Origin: Zantedeschia hybrid cultivar
Lineage: Eukaryota > Streptophyta > Magnoliopsida > Alismatales > Araceae
DNA: 64,000 nt
Reading direction: 5' to 3'
NCBI GenBank assembly: GCA_030544215.1
Contig: JARZZO010000016.1
Coordinates: 34,804,001-34,868,000, forward strand
Shown: in pieces, positions 50,101-56,916 of the stretch
Position numbering within the stretch: the first letter of the stretch is position 1
Layout of the letters: each line of letters starts with the position of its first letter
Made by a program: the position numbers and the translations under genes
The notes under the pieces: model-generated
The model's input: only the letters and a program-made list of their open reading frames with translations
Databases searched by the model: none
Told to the model about the DNA's origin: nothing

Positions 50101-53100
50101 CCTACCGGAGATCTGTAAGAGCTGGGATGTTACAGTTTTCCTGTTTCTTTTAACAAATCAAGTGCATACTTGCACCGACATATATAGATCCCCCTAGTAG
50201 ACCTAATGACTTTAATATCTAAAAAGTATCTTAGCAATCCGAATTATTTGATCTCAAGTTCACTAGCTAAGTTTTTCTTCAAAGATTCGATCTCTTCTTG
50301 GTTGTCTCCAGTTACTGCCATGTCATCAACATAAACAATCAGAATAGTGACCTTTTCATCCTTTCACTTTGTAAATAAAGTGCAATCTGCATTACCCTGT
50401 ACAAAGCCATATCTGATCATAGCAACTCTAAATCTCTCAAATCAGGCTCTGGGAAACTATTTCAATTCATACAATGTCTTCTTTAGCTTGCAAACTTTAC
50501 CCCCTGTAACAATCCCAACAAGTGGTTGAATATATACTTCTACAATATCACTATTTAGGAATGCATTCTTGACATCCAATTGATGTAATTTTTATGAAAA
50601 ATGAGCTGCAATGAAAGTAAGAGTCTAACAAAATTTAACTTTGCCACAAGATCAAAAGTTTCTTGATAATCAACACCATAGGTTTGTATGAAATCCCTTG
50701 CTACCAATTTGGCCTTAAACCTTTCTACACTGCCATTAGCTTTAAACTTAATGGTAAAGACCCATTACGAGCCCACAAGCTTCTTCACCTGAAGGAGATT
50801 AACAAGTTCCCAAGTACCATTCTTCTTGAGAGCATTTCGTTCCCTCTTCCATAGACCTTACCCGTCTTAGGTCCTTAATGGCCTCAATAAACGTTGAGGG
50901 AAATGACAAGATACCAATAAGATAAAGGCCTGGTAAGAAGGAGACAAACATGAGTAGCAGACGTATTTGGATATTGGGTGTTTGGTGAACTCTCTAATGC
51001 ATTTCCTCTCAGAAATCAATTTATTAAGGTCATTAGGTGGCTGGCCTGGTTGCTAGCTGTCACACAAAACATCATCAACCAAAGATGATTTAGTCTTTAT
51101 TTCAATAGAAAGTGTGGATTATACCACCAATTTTATAAGGATAAATAGAGGTAGTACAATCATATGGTGAGATGAGATTTCTCGACCAACTACATCAAAC
51201 CAAACCAGAAAGGAAAAGACTCAAAAAGTTTATATGAATAAGAGACTACTAACACTCCTACATTAAGCAATCTCCATGCATGCTCCACCACCTAATCAAC
51301 AAGGAATCTTCAACTGATGTTGTTTCCACGTCTTTATTGTCGTAGAGAGACATCTCCTGCACCATGCTTGTTTGATGTATCCTTCATTAAGCTTTGCATC
51401 TCCCTCCTATATTTTCTATATCCTTCATTAAGCTTTGCATCTCTCTCCAACCTTTTGTAGTTGGCTTTGATACCACAAGCTTTCCTTCTGTATTTCCAAA
51501 AAGCTAACGCAGCTGCCCTGCTTGCCCTTGAAACCTGAAGCCTCAAAATAGATGCCCACTATATTCTTTCCTCGTTACTCTAATCATTGAGGACATTTGA
51601 ATTTGAGTTTAAATTTGAAAATTGAGTTGAGTTTAAATTTGACTTTGAATCCTTTTGGTGTTGTCTCTCTTCCGGCAAATTTGCCAAGGATTTTGCCATT
51701 GCTTGAGCTTCCTCCTTTCGTATAGGAGAACTGGAGAAGAACCTCTGTGAAAAGTGGTGAAAGATCCTCTAGCAGATTGCGATCCTTTCCACTTACCTTG
51801 TTGTTAGCTTGCTATTTTAATGGGAGAATCCGGACTCTACGCCAACTCGCAGTTTGCCACAGAATGCGATCCCATCGATCCAGGTGGATTCTTTCCTCCA
51901 TAATTTAGGGGCTCCTCAGCCACAGGGGACTTGTGCCAAACCACTCTCCTCTTTCTATAATAAAGTTGTAACATAAGGCCCCTTCTTTTGCTAGTTTATG
52001 CTGAAAAAGACTTTCAATAAATTTAGGATGCCAGCTAGGAGATGGTTTCCTTCAAAGCTACATCAGCAGATGACATGAATTGCTCTCTTTCTTTTTTGTT
52101 TTCCATAAGCCTCAGGGGCATTTTGGTCTTCCACCTAGTCACCATCCAACTCAGAAAATGACCAAGCTTTACCCAATTTGGCCTGGGCTTGCGCAGTTTG
52201 ATTCAGTTTGGACGACTCAGTCATCTTCTCCCTCTATACTGTATGACTATTATCCTTATTATCTCTGTATTTTCTGTAAGCTTCTGCGTATGTTCAATCT
52301 ACATTGTTGGCTGGTCATCTATCTTCTAATTTGATATTAATCCAGAAGGTCGACCCTACCCTAATGCAACCAAAGAAGATTACGTCTCAAGAACATTACC
52401 AACTTCTTGATAAGGATGATCTATAGGAGGCATCTTCACAGCCTCGGTCCCTTTTTTATGGGAATCCGAGACCAACGCAAGCTCTGTTGCACTCAGAAAA
52501 TCACCAAAGTCCGTCTGAAGTGTAGAGTATTTTTAGAGGAGTACGTAGATATTCAATTTTGCCCATTTGGATCCCATTTAGCATGTTTTTTTATTTTTTC
52601 TGAACTTTAGGTGCGATTTTTTATTTTTTAAGAATTTTTTGTGTGAATTTCGTAATAAGTATCTAGTTAGAAGAATTTGAGTCCATCTCAAAGTTGAGTA
52701 GTTGAGTTGAGTCAAAAAGACCCCTAGACACTATATATATGAATGTATGATATCTTCTTAATTTATGGATGATTATTATTGTGAATTTTGAGTGAATTTT
52801 TTGGTGCTCTCTCTACAATAGAGAAGACGACCCTGCGACGAGGTCAAATCTGCCCTACGATAGGGCCAGGTGTGAGGCCGAAGCGCCCATGTGACGTCAG
52901 AAGCTGTTATCTCGCTGTCAGTGTGACAACGACGGCCTTTTCCAACACCTTGTTCCACATTAATTTTGATATCAGAGGAAACTTCAATCCCTACCATGCC
53001 GCTGCTCTGTCCTGTCTACCCCACCGCCGCATCCCTAATCTCTCCCTCTCTCCCTCGTGGATTCACAACGAACAAAGAGGAAGGAGAAGAAGAAGGGATC

Positions 53101-56100
53101 GGCGGGGAAGGCCGCACCAGCCAGTGCCGTCGGCAGCCCTTCCGGTGCCATCACCAACGTCCGCTGCAGCCATCACCGCTGCCACCCCTTCCGCTGGAAA
53201 CCCCAGCCGCTGCTCCTACCATTATTGCCACCGGTAATCCCAACAGCCAGCGCCACCGTCGCCAGCCCCTGCCGGCGACTCCACCACCACGCCGCCGCCC
53301 GTACCTGCCACTGCCACCATCATCTCTCACTCCCTCTCTCTTGTTTTCTCTCTCTCCATTTAGGATTAGGAGGAAAGTAAGGGGAGGGAAGAGATAGGGC
53401 CCATGTCCTTTTAAGTTCAAACTAGATCAAACCGATTTGACCGGGTGCACTTAAAGGAAGCCCATGCCCTTTGTTGATCCTGGTCCGAGCCACCAGGGTT
53501 AAGTGGTCTGAGCCACATGGTCCAGCCCCTGGTCTAGCCAAAGTCTGCAGTTGGTCCGAGCCGCCTGCACAGCATCCAAGTTAGGCTCCAGTATGGTCTG
53601 TTGTTGTGCAATAGGAGCCTTTAGCGCACCGCCATCGCTGGAGAGTCATTTGAACTCGGATTTGCACGTCGTCTGCACCGTTGGACTTGTCTCAAGGTGG
53701 CCAATCTCTTTCCAACGTAGTGTAACCCCAACTGTGCCTCATTTTGCGTACCCATCTCTGACAGTCAAGTTGATCGCGCGAGGACACCTTCGTGCTCCGT
53801 TTTGTGCGCCGATCACATCGGCTACATCCTTACAGCGAGGCGGATCTTGTCAACGCGTCATCCACTAGCAGTGCATTGTTTTGCATGTTGTTCCTACATG
53901 TTGAGGTCCCACTTCCTCGTCCTTTAGCATTATGTGCTCCTTTTTTCACAACAAAGATTTGTTTACCTAATGCGACAGGCGCCAACCAAACTTTTAATGA
54001 TCTATTCAAAGAGAGCTATGTGTTCAAAGTTGTTGTCGATTTACTCTCCCAAACGGGTGAAATTATTGTCAAAACTGATGATGTCTTTATAGAGTTTCAC
54101 AAGCAATTCGATAAGGTTCTATACTTCGATGGTACATAAGCTAACGTCTTTTCTTCAAATAATCTTACCATTATTGTTAGCCGAGAGTAGATGGAATAGC
54201 GTCATGCCACTTTTGACTCGAAGCAACCTAGTTATATTCCCCAGCCAGTACACTAGAAAGACAAATTTCGCTTCACCAGTTTCATTCCTGATCCGATTAA
54301 CAACCAGTCAACTTTCTCAAGGAAATGGAAGAGGTAATTTATAAGGCTAACCTAGCGTTGATCAAGTATAAAAGTTAAATGAAAGAGATACAATATGAAG
54401 CCGGAGGTCATTATCTCGCCACCGGTATGATGCCGGAGGCCTTTTCCACCACCTTATTCTGCGTCACTTTTCAAATTGTGGATTTCCAATATGATAAACA
54501 TTGTTTTTTCTAACATAATGCTTACTAAATCTTGCTGCCTTACTCTAACCAATCCTTTCGTTGTGTTCACAACTCCATAAAAAGCTTCATTAGTGGCACT
54601 AGGACTAGGAGTGACATCCTAAAAAGGAGGGACAGGAGAAGTAATCAGAGCAACAGAAGAGCGAGTGTAGGTGGCATCCTCTTATTAAGAATATTCCCCC
54701 CCTCAAACAGATCCTGGGATTCGTAATAGACTAGGATTTATGGAAAGTAACATCTTTGATGGTGTACTTCTTACCAATTTAAGATCCAGCTTAAATAAGC
54801 TAGAAGCAAGGTTATTGTGAGGGCCCACACTAGAACACCCACTTACGATTATGTCGATTTGGAAATCTGTACAAGTAGAGTGAAAGATATAACCACACAA
54901 GATAAATAGTAATTAAAATGTTCGGGATTTCACATATAACAGATATATCCATTGATTCCATAGTATCGTACATTGTAGCAACTCTGTTTCCAAACCATTC
55001 TTCAAAACATCAACATCTACTGCACCTTTTAAAACTTGTTTTTGATGTAGTAAGAAAGGTCATGATGCTAAATCTTGTTGGTCTTTGAATGAGAATGTTG
55101 TTAGTACTAGAAACATGTAGATTCGCAAGGATTATGCGCATGCAAAAACTAACTCCTATGGACCCAAAAAGATTTAGTACTAAAATAAAAGAATAATCTT
55201 ACTTTGATGTAGGTATGCCTTGAAGCTCAAAGAAAAAAATGGTACTTAAATAGCTTTGTTCAAGGCATATGTCAGGAGACAAGGATCAATTCTTATCTAT
55301 CAAAACAAAAGGAGGTGGAAGTGTAACATTCTCCCCATGTTGTCAACATTAGTTGCAAGGGAAACAGAAGAGGTGTTGGTGTTACAGAGGCCGACAACAT
55401 TACTAGAACTCAAGATAGCAACGACCTAGGCTTTACTAACCAACTGGTTCTCTCTTCCCTTTAAGAGAAGCTTCACAGACAAACAAAATTGATATATGCA
55501 GCAAAGTGAAGAGAAGAAGAGGAGATGGAGTAGAAGCAAAAGAGACAGGCCAAGGTGCTGGAGGAAAAAAAATGTTGCAGGACTAGGAGAAGAATGTCCC
55601 CTGTGATTTATGCCACCAGCAATTACTGGCATCAATGGCCACCAAAAAAAAAAAAAGACTCTTCACGGCCCTGGGAGCGACAAGTTTGGGGTGTCCGATG
55701 GAAACCCTAACTCTAACCACAGTACTGTAGCATAGATCATTACTATTGTCATGATCCAATCACAGAGATATGCTTTATTCAAGCCAACTATGTTTTGCAT
55801 GGAATTAAAGCCAAAATCTCAAGGATGAATCAGAATTGGGAGGGGAGGAGATTGTTTTTCCCTTTTTGTGTGCGTATGTGGGGTGGGTGGGTGGGTGTGT
55901 GTAGGGGGGGGAGGGGGGGTTGTCTTAGGTTGGGCTAATTGAATAGGTTGATCCCAACCGATCGGATCCGATTCTTCCTTCCATGCAAAATCTAATTAAC
56001 ACATTTTTCCTCAAGTTGCTTAAAAACAGAAATACTTGGTGGGTTGAAAACCCAATCAACCTGAGGTTGATCATTGACCACAGCTGAATACTGGGGAAAT

Positions 56101-56916
56101 TTAGGAGCTTTATAAAGATTGAAATAATTAAAATAAAAATTGACATTTTGTTTATTTTGTATACCGTAGAGTGGTTGTTAGACAATACCTCATTTTTAGA
56201 CTATATTTCTGGTAACATTATTGTAAAGCAGCCCATAAAAAATCCAATTATTAGTACCATTATCCAGTGCAACGTTGATACAAAGTTGTCATGACTCGTC
56301 ATGGCATTGAAAGTCGTTGATGTAAAATGTTGATAAAGACCATATAGATTGAGGATTCATGACCAAAATATGATCAGACTATGGAAAACATCACTTTTCC
56401 ATTTTAAGAATATATGTTGAAAGAGTAATCTGTGGGGAACCTCAACAGTCTGCCAGACACAGACAGAAGGGAAAAAAAAACAAATATACATAAATGAAAA
56501 TGAAATACCTTTGATGGGGACGTAGGTGGCGAACAAGCAAGGGATCTACCATGATTGGAGAATTATGTCCATTTCCCCCTTTTGAATGTCCATTTCCCTC
56601 TTTTGATTCATCATGATCAGGTTGCCATAAAATTAAAGGCTCGATTCCAGGTGGCAGTAGCTCATTAGGGTCGATGGGATCTTTCCCAATAATAGTGGGG
56701 ATATTTAAAAGATTATTTATTGCAACAAATTCTGGCCTCGAAGAACCCCATGGGACAAATCTTTTGCGTGCACAAAGTCGACGAATAAGTTCTTCATTCC
56801 GGTCGCTGTACCCACTGAGGCATGGAGGTTTGAATGGTTTCCGAGCTACTGCTGCTCCATCAGACACAGAAAGAAGTCGAGGGATTAATGGCTGCCTTGT
56901 AACTGTGAGGTTACCT
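25462..56916 (-). CDS. RAD54: RAD54 recombination and chromatin-remodelling ATPase (partial gene, 8 exons)
   Basis: RAD54 is a nuclear SWI2/SNF2 translocase that works with RAD51 in homologous recombination. Joining 56916-56509, 35803-35717, 35596-35356, 35236-35111, 34366-34310, 34216-34130, 30263-30168 and 25512-25462 gives an uninterrupted frame of about 384 residues. Visible motifs: RKPFKPP and [14 protein letters not shown] in the N-terminal part; LRPHQREGVQFM; the Walker A region [21 protein letters not shown]; the DEAH box in [21 protein letters not shown]; and [17 protein letters not shown]. Phases agree at all seven junctions, and all splice sites are GT-AG except a GC donor at 35355. 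The N-terminal exon and all exons after 25462 (the second helicase lobe) are outside the window or unrecognised. The frame shows no damage, so the gene is probably functional. Confidence 0.95.
25866..26110. repeat. CA-rich, alternating purine-pyrimidine tract
   Basis: About 245 bases of imperfect CACA, CACCCA and GCATGCATGC runs. The 26030-26045 part is nearly pure GCATGC alternation. It is intronic simple sequence prone to slippage and, in principle, to Z-DNA. Confidence 0.8.
26160..26550 (-). pseudogene. gag-like remnant of a gypsy-type element
   Basis: On the minus strand one frame reads [20 protein letters not shown] and then, after a one-base shift, [15 protein letters not shown] (about 26250-26200). 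The FDG.G.PEEHL pattern is typical of the capsid part of plant gypsy gag. Stops occur near 26395 and 26250. No LTR ends could be paired with it, so it is an old fragment. Confidence 0.45.
26560..27165. other. RAD54 intron sequence without recognisable features
   Basis: Nothing coding or bounded was recognised. The short plus-strand ORFs end in the adjacent G tract and look like chance frames. Confidence 0.3.
27166..27193 (+). repeat. 28-base G homopolymer
   Basis: 28 consecutive G, preceded by GGTGGGTGGGTGGGTG, so the area could form G-quadruplexes on this strand. The printed length of such a tract is unreliable. Confidence 0.85.
27470..27900. repeat. LTR-like or other dispersed repeat fragment
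   Basis: The text from AACCCAGAGGGGGTAAATGG onward, with an AAACTTGCAG.GAAA part, resembles sequence seen at ends of plant retroelements. No partner copy is in the window, so the class stays open. Confidence 0.25.
28011..28620. repeat. 305-bp tandem duplication, two copies
   Basis: Two adjacent copies, about 28011-28317 and 28318-28620, share long exact runs such as GGCGCTAGAGATTTTGCC and differ by scattered substitutions and small indels. They lie in the RAD54 intron, and neither copy has a convincing coding frame. Confidence 0.88.
29123..29171 (+). repeat. T tract joined directly to G22
   Basis: Ten T, one C and sixteen T are followed without a gap by 22 G. A second tract of the same form lies at 29768-29810. 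Confidence 0.85.
29768..29810 (+). repeat. T21 joined directly to G22
   Basis: 21 T then 22 G in a wider pyrimidine-rich block (29680-29788). Same order and same G length as the tract at 29123-29171. Confidence 0.85.
30168..30263 (-). CDS. RAD54: RAD54 exon, inter-motif region
   Basis: 96 nt, 32 codons, from [19 protein letters not shown] to [10 protein letters not shown], bounded by TTTAAAGCAG and GTATTTTT. It sits between two transposon-bearing introns and shows no damage. Confidence 0.95.
31020..31475 (+). mobile_element. Non-autonomous hAT-like element, copy 3, inside the L1
   Basis: The termini are CATAGTTGTCAATC at the left and, inward from the right, CATAGTAATCAATC, with GGGAC-rich ends and an AT-rich core matching copies at 857-1344 and 1615-2087. 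The L1 frame stops at one side and resumes on the other. Flanks TTTCTAG and TTTCAG may be a decayed duplication. Confidence 0.65.
32832..32909 (+). repeat. 39-bp in-frame tandem duplication in L1 ORF2
   Basis: Two copies, 32832-32870 and 32871-32909, repeat a 13-codon unit containing [10 protein letters not shown]. Two substitutions separate them. Confidence 0.9.
33883..34014 (+). repeat. 66-bp tandem duplication in the L1 3' region
   Basis: 33883-33948 and 33949-34014 both run from AGGTTTGTGTTGTCTCTGGG to TTATCTCGGTCTT. They lie just before the L1 tail. Confidence 0.9.
34130..34216 (-). CDS. RAD54: RAD54 exon following motif III
   Basis: 87 nt, 29 codons, from [20 protein letters not shown] to FRHYYE, with acceptor CTTGCAG and donor GTGAGTCG. 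The downstream intron (34129-30264) contains an L1 whose 3' end is only about 50 bases from this donor. Confidence 0.95.
34310..34366 (-). CDS. RAD54: RAD54 exon with motif III
   Basis: 57 nt, 19 codons, reading [19 protein letters not shown] between an AATTAG acceptor and a GTAAAAAG donor. The LLSGTPMQ part is SNF2 motif III. Confidence 0.95.
34367..35110. other. RAD54 intron, ordinary single-copy-like sequence
   Basis: A 744-base intron between the DEAH-box exon and the motif III exon. No repeats or other features were recognised. Confidence 0.5.
35111..35236 (-). CDS. RAD54: RAD54 exon with DEAH box (motif II)
   Basis: 126 nt, 42 codons in phase 0, from [16 protein letters not shown] through [19 protein letters not shown], followed by GTAAGTCG. 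The DEAH residues bind Mg-ATP and drive hydrolysis in this family. Confidence 0.96.
35356..35596 (-). CDS. RAD54: RAD54 exon with Walker A and motif Ia
   Basis: 241 nt: one base completes Gly, then 80 codons from [15 protein letters not shown] through [20 protein letters not shown] to [10 protein letters not shown]. The acceptor is TTTTTGCAG. The donor reads CAG then GCAATAC, so the intron starts with GC, not GT. Length and ends match the neighbouring exon exactly in phase 0. Confidence 0.95.
35717..35803 (-). CDS. RAD54: RAD54 exon with start of the ATPase core
   Basis: 87 nt beginning after TTTTACAG. The first A completes the Arg codon left by the exon 20.7 kb upstream. It encodes [21 protein letters not shown] and leaves GG to complete the Walker A glycine in the next exon. 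The donor is GTAAGT. Confidence 0.96.
36042..36292 (-). repeat. 3' LTR of copia element A (approximate lower end)
   Basis: The upper end (TTACTACA at 36292) abuts the polypurine tract and parallels the copia B LTR end at 39878. The lower end is set only by the length of the copia B LTR. Confidence 0.5.
36310..36745 (-). pseudogene. Copia A RNase H end
   Basis: Minus-strand fragments read [16 protein letters not shown] (about 36735-36690), a [14 protein letters not shown] block (about 36545-36505) and [13 protein letters not shown] (about 36475-36435), the usual end of copia pol. It is broken by stops. Confidence 0.75.
36755..37950. repeat. Array of four diverged units of about 255 bp inside copia A
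   Basis: The landmark (A/G)(T/G)(A/T)TTGTCCACTTTGGCCC recurs near 36793, 37051, 37601 and 37851, spacings of 256, 550 and 250. The larger gap is explained by a roughly 292-bp LINE tail. Each unit also has GGCTCTCTCCAACAAG, CTTTATAAGCACAAGGTTGCC and CTATGCCTCTAC. The array replaces the stretch between GNVEA and the RSTTGYC part of copia RNase H. The TTTATAAGCAC part could be a TATA box, so the unit may derive from a small LTR. That is an inference. Confidence 0.75.
37154..37445 (-). mobile_element. Short 5'-truncated LINE tail
   Basis: The low-coordinate end starts ATTTTTTTAAGG (a poly(A) tail on the minus strand) and is followed by AACTCATAATTCATTGAAACAG, typical of LINE 3' ends. It is flanked by 22-bp direct repeats with two differences, AAGATTGCCTTTCTCAATAT and AAGGTTGCCTTTCACAATAT (first 20 bases given), a good target duplication. 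Confidence 0.65.
37950..38250 (-). pseudogene. Copia A RT to RNase H junction
   Basis: Minus-strand reading gives [14 protein letters not shown], then [20 protein letters not shown] and [18 protein letters not shown], matching the same part of copia B (40265-40640). It continues directly from the RT text at 50135 once the solo LTR is removed. Confidence 0.75.
38761..38770 (+). promoter_or_regulatory. TATA box of the solo LTR
   Basis: TATAAATAGA lies after a stretch with at least seven TGGGCC/TGGGCT words (38520-38715) and before a GAGAGA-rich leader. Confidence 0.55.
39633..39878 (-). repeat. 3' LTR of copia B
   Basis: 246 bp; on the minus strand it starts TGTAGTAATAAATA and ends CTTCCCTCA. 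It matches the LTR at 49554-49809. Confidence 0.85.
39890..41420 (-). pseudogene. Copia B reverse transcriptase and RNase H
   Basis: The minus strand reads [19 protein letters not shown] (about 41360), [21 protein letters not shown] (about 41250-41190), [13 protein letters not shown] (about 41090), [11 protein letters not shown] (about 40830-40800, the catalytic YVDDM box), then RNase H with [16 protein letters not shown] (about 40130-40080) and [13 protein letters not shown] (about 40050-40015). Stops occur near 40959, 40800 and 39975. Confidence 0.85.
41420..42700 (-). pseudogene. Copia B integrase region
   Basis: The stretch [20 protein letters not shown] (about 42540-42480) is the integrase core of copia pol. 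A variable linker with several frames follows down to the RT. Broken by stops. Confidence 0.75.
42880..43392 (-). pseudogene. Copia B protease start and gag zinc knuckle
   Basis: Minus strand: a knuckle remnant [14 protein letters not shown] (about 43235-43195, last Cys lost) and a [11 protein letters not shown] protease-like box (about 42915-42885, where WI(I/L)DSGA.(D/E)H is usual). A 34-bp direct duplication around 42860-42925 repeats GTGTCCCTTGAATTAATGAT. Confidence 0.6.
43394..43660 (+). promoter_or_regulatory. Subterminal repeat region of the hAT, left end
   Basis: Many CCGATC/GATCGG words in both orientations and an 88-base spaced duplication of GGGGGGAATTTACT(A/G)TTCCCC (near 43467 and 43555). 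Transposases of hAT elements bind short subterminal motifs of this kind. Confidence 0.6.
43960..44297 (+). repeat. 164-bp tandem duplication with (TA)n, inside the hAT
   Basis: Two units (43960-44123 and 44124-44297) share GATAAATTCGTAA, a TA run of different length, and the long segment from CTGATGAATACATAAAGACA to GTGTACACAG. The second TA run (about 44139-44175) is longer. Confidence 0.88.
45105..46985 (+). pseudogene. hAT transposase: BED finger, DUF659 catalytic part, C-terminal dimerisation domain
   Basis: From the ATG at 45105, a zf-BED reads [20 protein letters not shown] (about 45190-45255), with later His and Cys. The catalytic part contains [20 protein letters not shown] (about 45440-45500) and [19 protein letters not shown] (about 45525-45590). 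The C-terminal part has [20 protein letters not shown] (about 46608-46670), then an ERNWS-like SNWSTFN. An intron at about 46100-46185 (GTTAAT..ATGCAG) preserves the frame, and others probably lie near 46320-46393 and before 46566. Sequence between the BED finger and the catalytic part is missing, and stops occur near 45391, 45628 and 46210, so it cannot support transposition. Confidence 0.82.
47613..47696 (+). repeat. 28-bp tandem repeat, three copies, in the transposase tail
   Basis: GCCAACAAAGACAGGCAAGA-type units begin at 47613, 47641 and 47669. As 28 is not a multiple of three, the array shifts the reading frame of the C-terminal tail. Confidence 0.92.
48376..48965 (-). pseudogene. Copia B gag (UBN2-like)
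   Basis: Minus strand: [20 protein letters not shown] (about 48790-48731), [15 protein letters not shown] (about 48685-48640) and a [10 protein letters not shown] end (near 48550), the usual pattern of copia gag. Further text toward 48376 stops at the hAT and resumes at 43385. Stops are present. Confidence 0.75.
48966..49535. other. Copia B leader between primer site and gag
   Basis: Untranslated leader with a T-tract (49427-49444). No conserved frame was recognised. Confidence 0.4.
49554..49809 (-). repeat. 5' LTR of copia B
   Basis: 256 bp, starting TGTTGTAATAAATAG on the minus strand and ending next to the primer site TGGTATCAGAACTTGAG at 49553-49537. It is similar to 39633-39878 along its length. 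Confidence 0.85.
50140..50870 (-). pseudogene. Copia A reverse transcriptase
   Basis: The minus strand parallels the copia [13 protein letters not shown] (about 50740-50700), a [12 protein letters not shown] block (about 50580-50550), a [18 protein letters not shown] stretch (about 50335-50280) and [13 protein letters not shown] just before the GTTTT target site. It is broken by stops and one- or two-base shifts. Confidence 0.75.
51151..52739. other. RAD54 intron sequence, mostly unrecognised
   Basis: A 41-bp offset direct repeat of TATCCTTCATTAAGCTTTGC occurs at 51378 and 51419. A minus-strand Lys/Arg-rich ORF over it looks like low-complexity coding by chance. No element boundaries were found. 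Confidence 0.35.
52740..54475. repeat. Probable retroelement remnant with related end segments
   Basis: A segment near 52890-52960 (GTTATCTCGCTGTCAGTGTGAC...GGCCTTTTCCA) resembles one near 54405-54470 (ATTATCTCGCCACCGGTATG...GGCCTTTTCCA). They may be remnants of two LTRs. The part between is CT-rich (52990-53400) and otherwise unassigned. No RT or integrase motif was seen. Confidence 0.3.
54476..56508. other. RAD54 intron sequence, mostly unrecognised
   Basis: It includes a GT/G-rich simple tract (GGGTGGGTGGGTGTGTGTAG, about 55880-55920). No convincing coding frame or bounded element was seen before the exon at 56509. Confidence 0.35.
56509..56916 (-). CDS. RAD54: RAD54 exon with N-terminal conserved region
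   Basis: 408 nt, entered at a CCAG acceptor with one base completing an Arg codon. It encodes 135 codons and leaves two bases (AG) before GTATTTCA. It contains [20 protein letters not shown], then [23 protein letters not shown] and [10 protein letters not shown] 21-bp direct duplication (56566-56586 and 56587-56607) repeats the SK(E/G)GNGH heptapeptide in frame, in the variable linker before LRPHQ. Confidence 0.95.

Larger units (their letters stand above)
38261..50134. mobile_element. Solo gypsy LTR (1692 bp) inserted in copia A and split by copia B
   Basis: It starts TGTAAGATCC and ends GGGATGTTACA, flanked by a perfect GTTTT duplication (38256-38260 and 50135-50139). Only one LTR is present: 38261-39632 joined to 49815-50134, with no primer site, polypurine tract or coding region of its own. 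Its start, and an ATGATCCCTACTGAG segment near 49840, resemble the chromovirus-like LTRs at 2321 and 15284, so it is probably a related family. Solo LTRs arise by recombination between the two LTRs of one element. Confidence 0.8.
36042..51150 (-). mobile_element. Ty1/copia element A, truncated, outermost layer of the nest
   Basis: Minus-strand copia sequence occurs in three blocks that become collinear once younger insertions are removed. RT runs from about 50860 to 50140, the RT to RNase H junction from 38250 to 37950, and the RNase H end from about 36745 to 36310. An LTR of about 250 bp is at roughly 36042-36292, next to a CTTGAGGGGGAG polypurine tract. The gag and integrase part is missing, so the 5' side (near 51150) is truncated and its boundary approximate. 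Many stops are present. Confidence 0.75.

Noticed and set aside
51334..51546. Lys/Arg-rich minus-strand ORF
   Set aside because: A short direct repeat creates much of it. No family was recognised and no splice context fits.
52966..53397. Pro/His/Arg-rich ORFs in three frames
   Set aside because: CT-rich low-complexity DNA is open in several frames at once, and there are no motifs.
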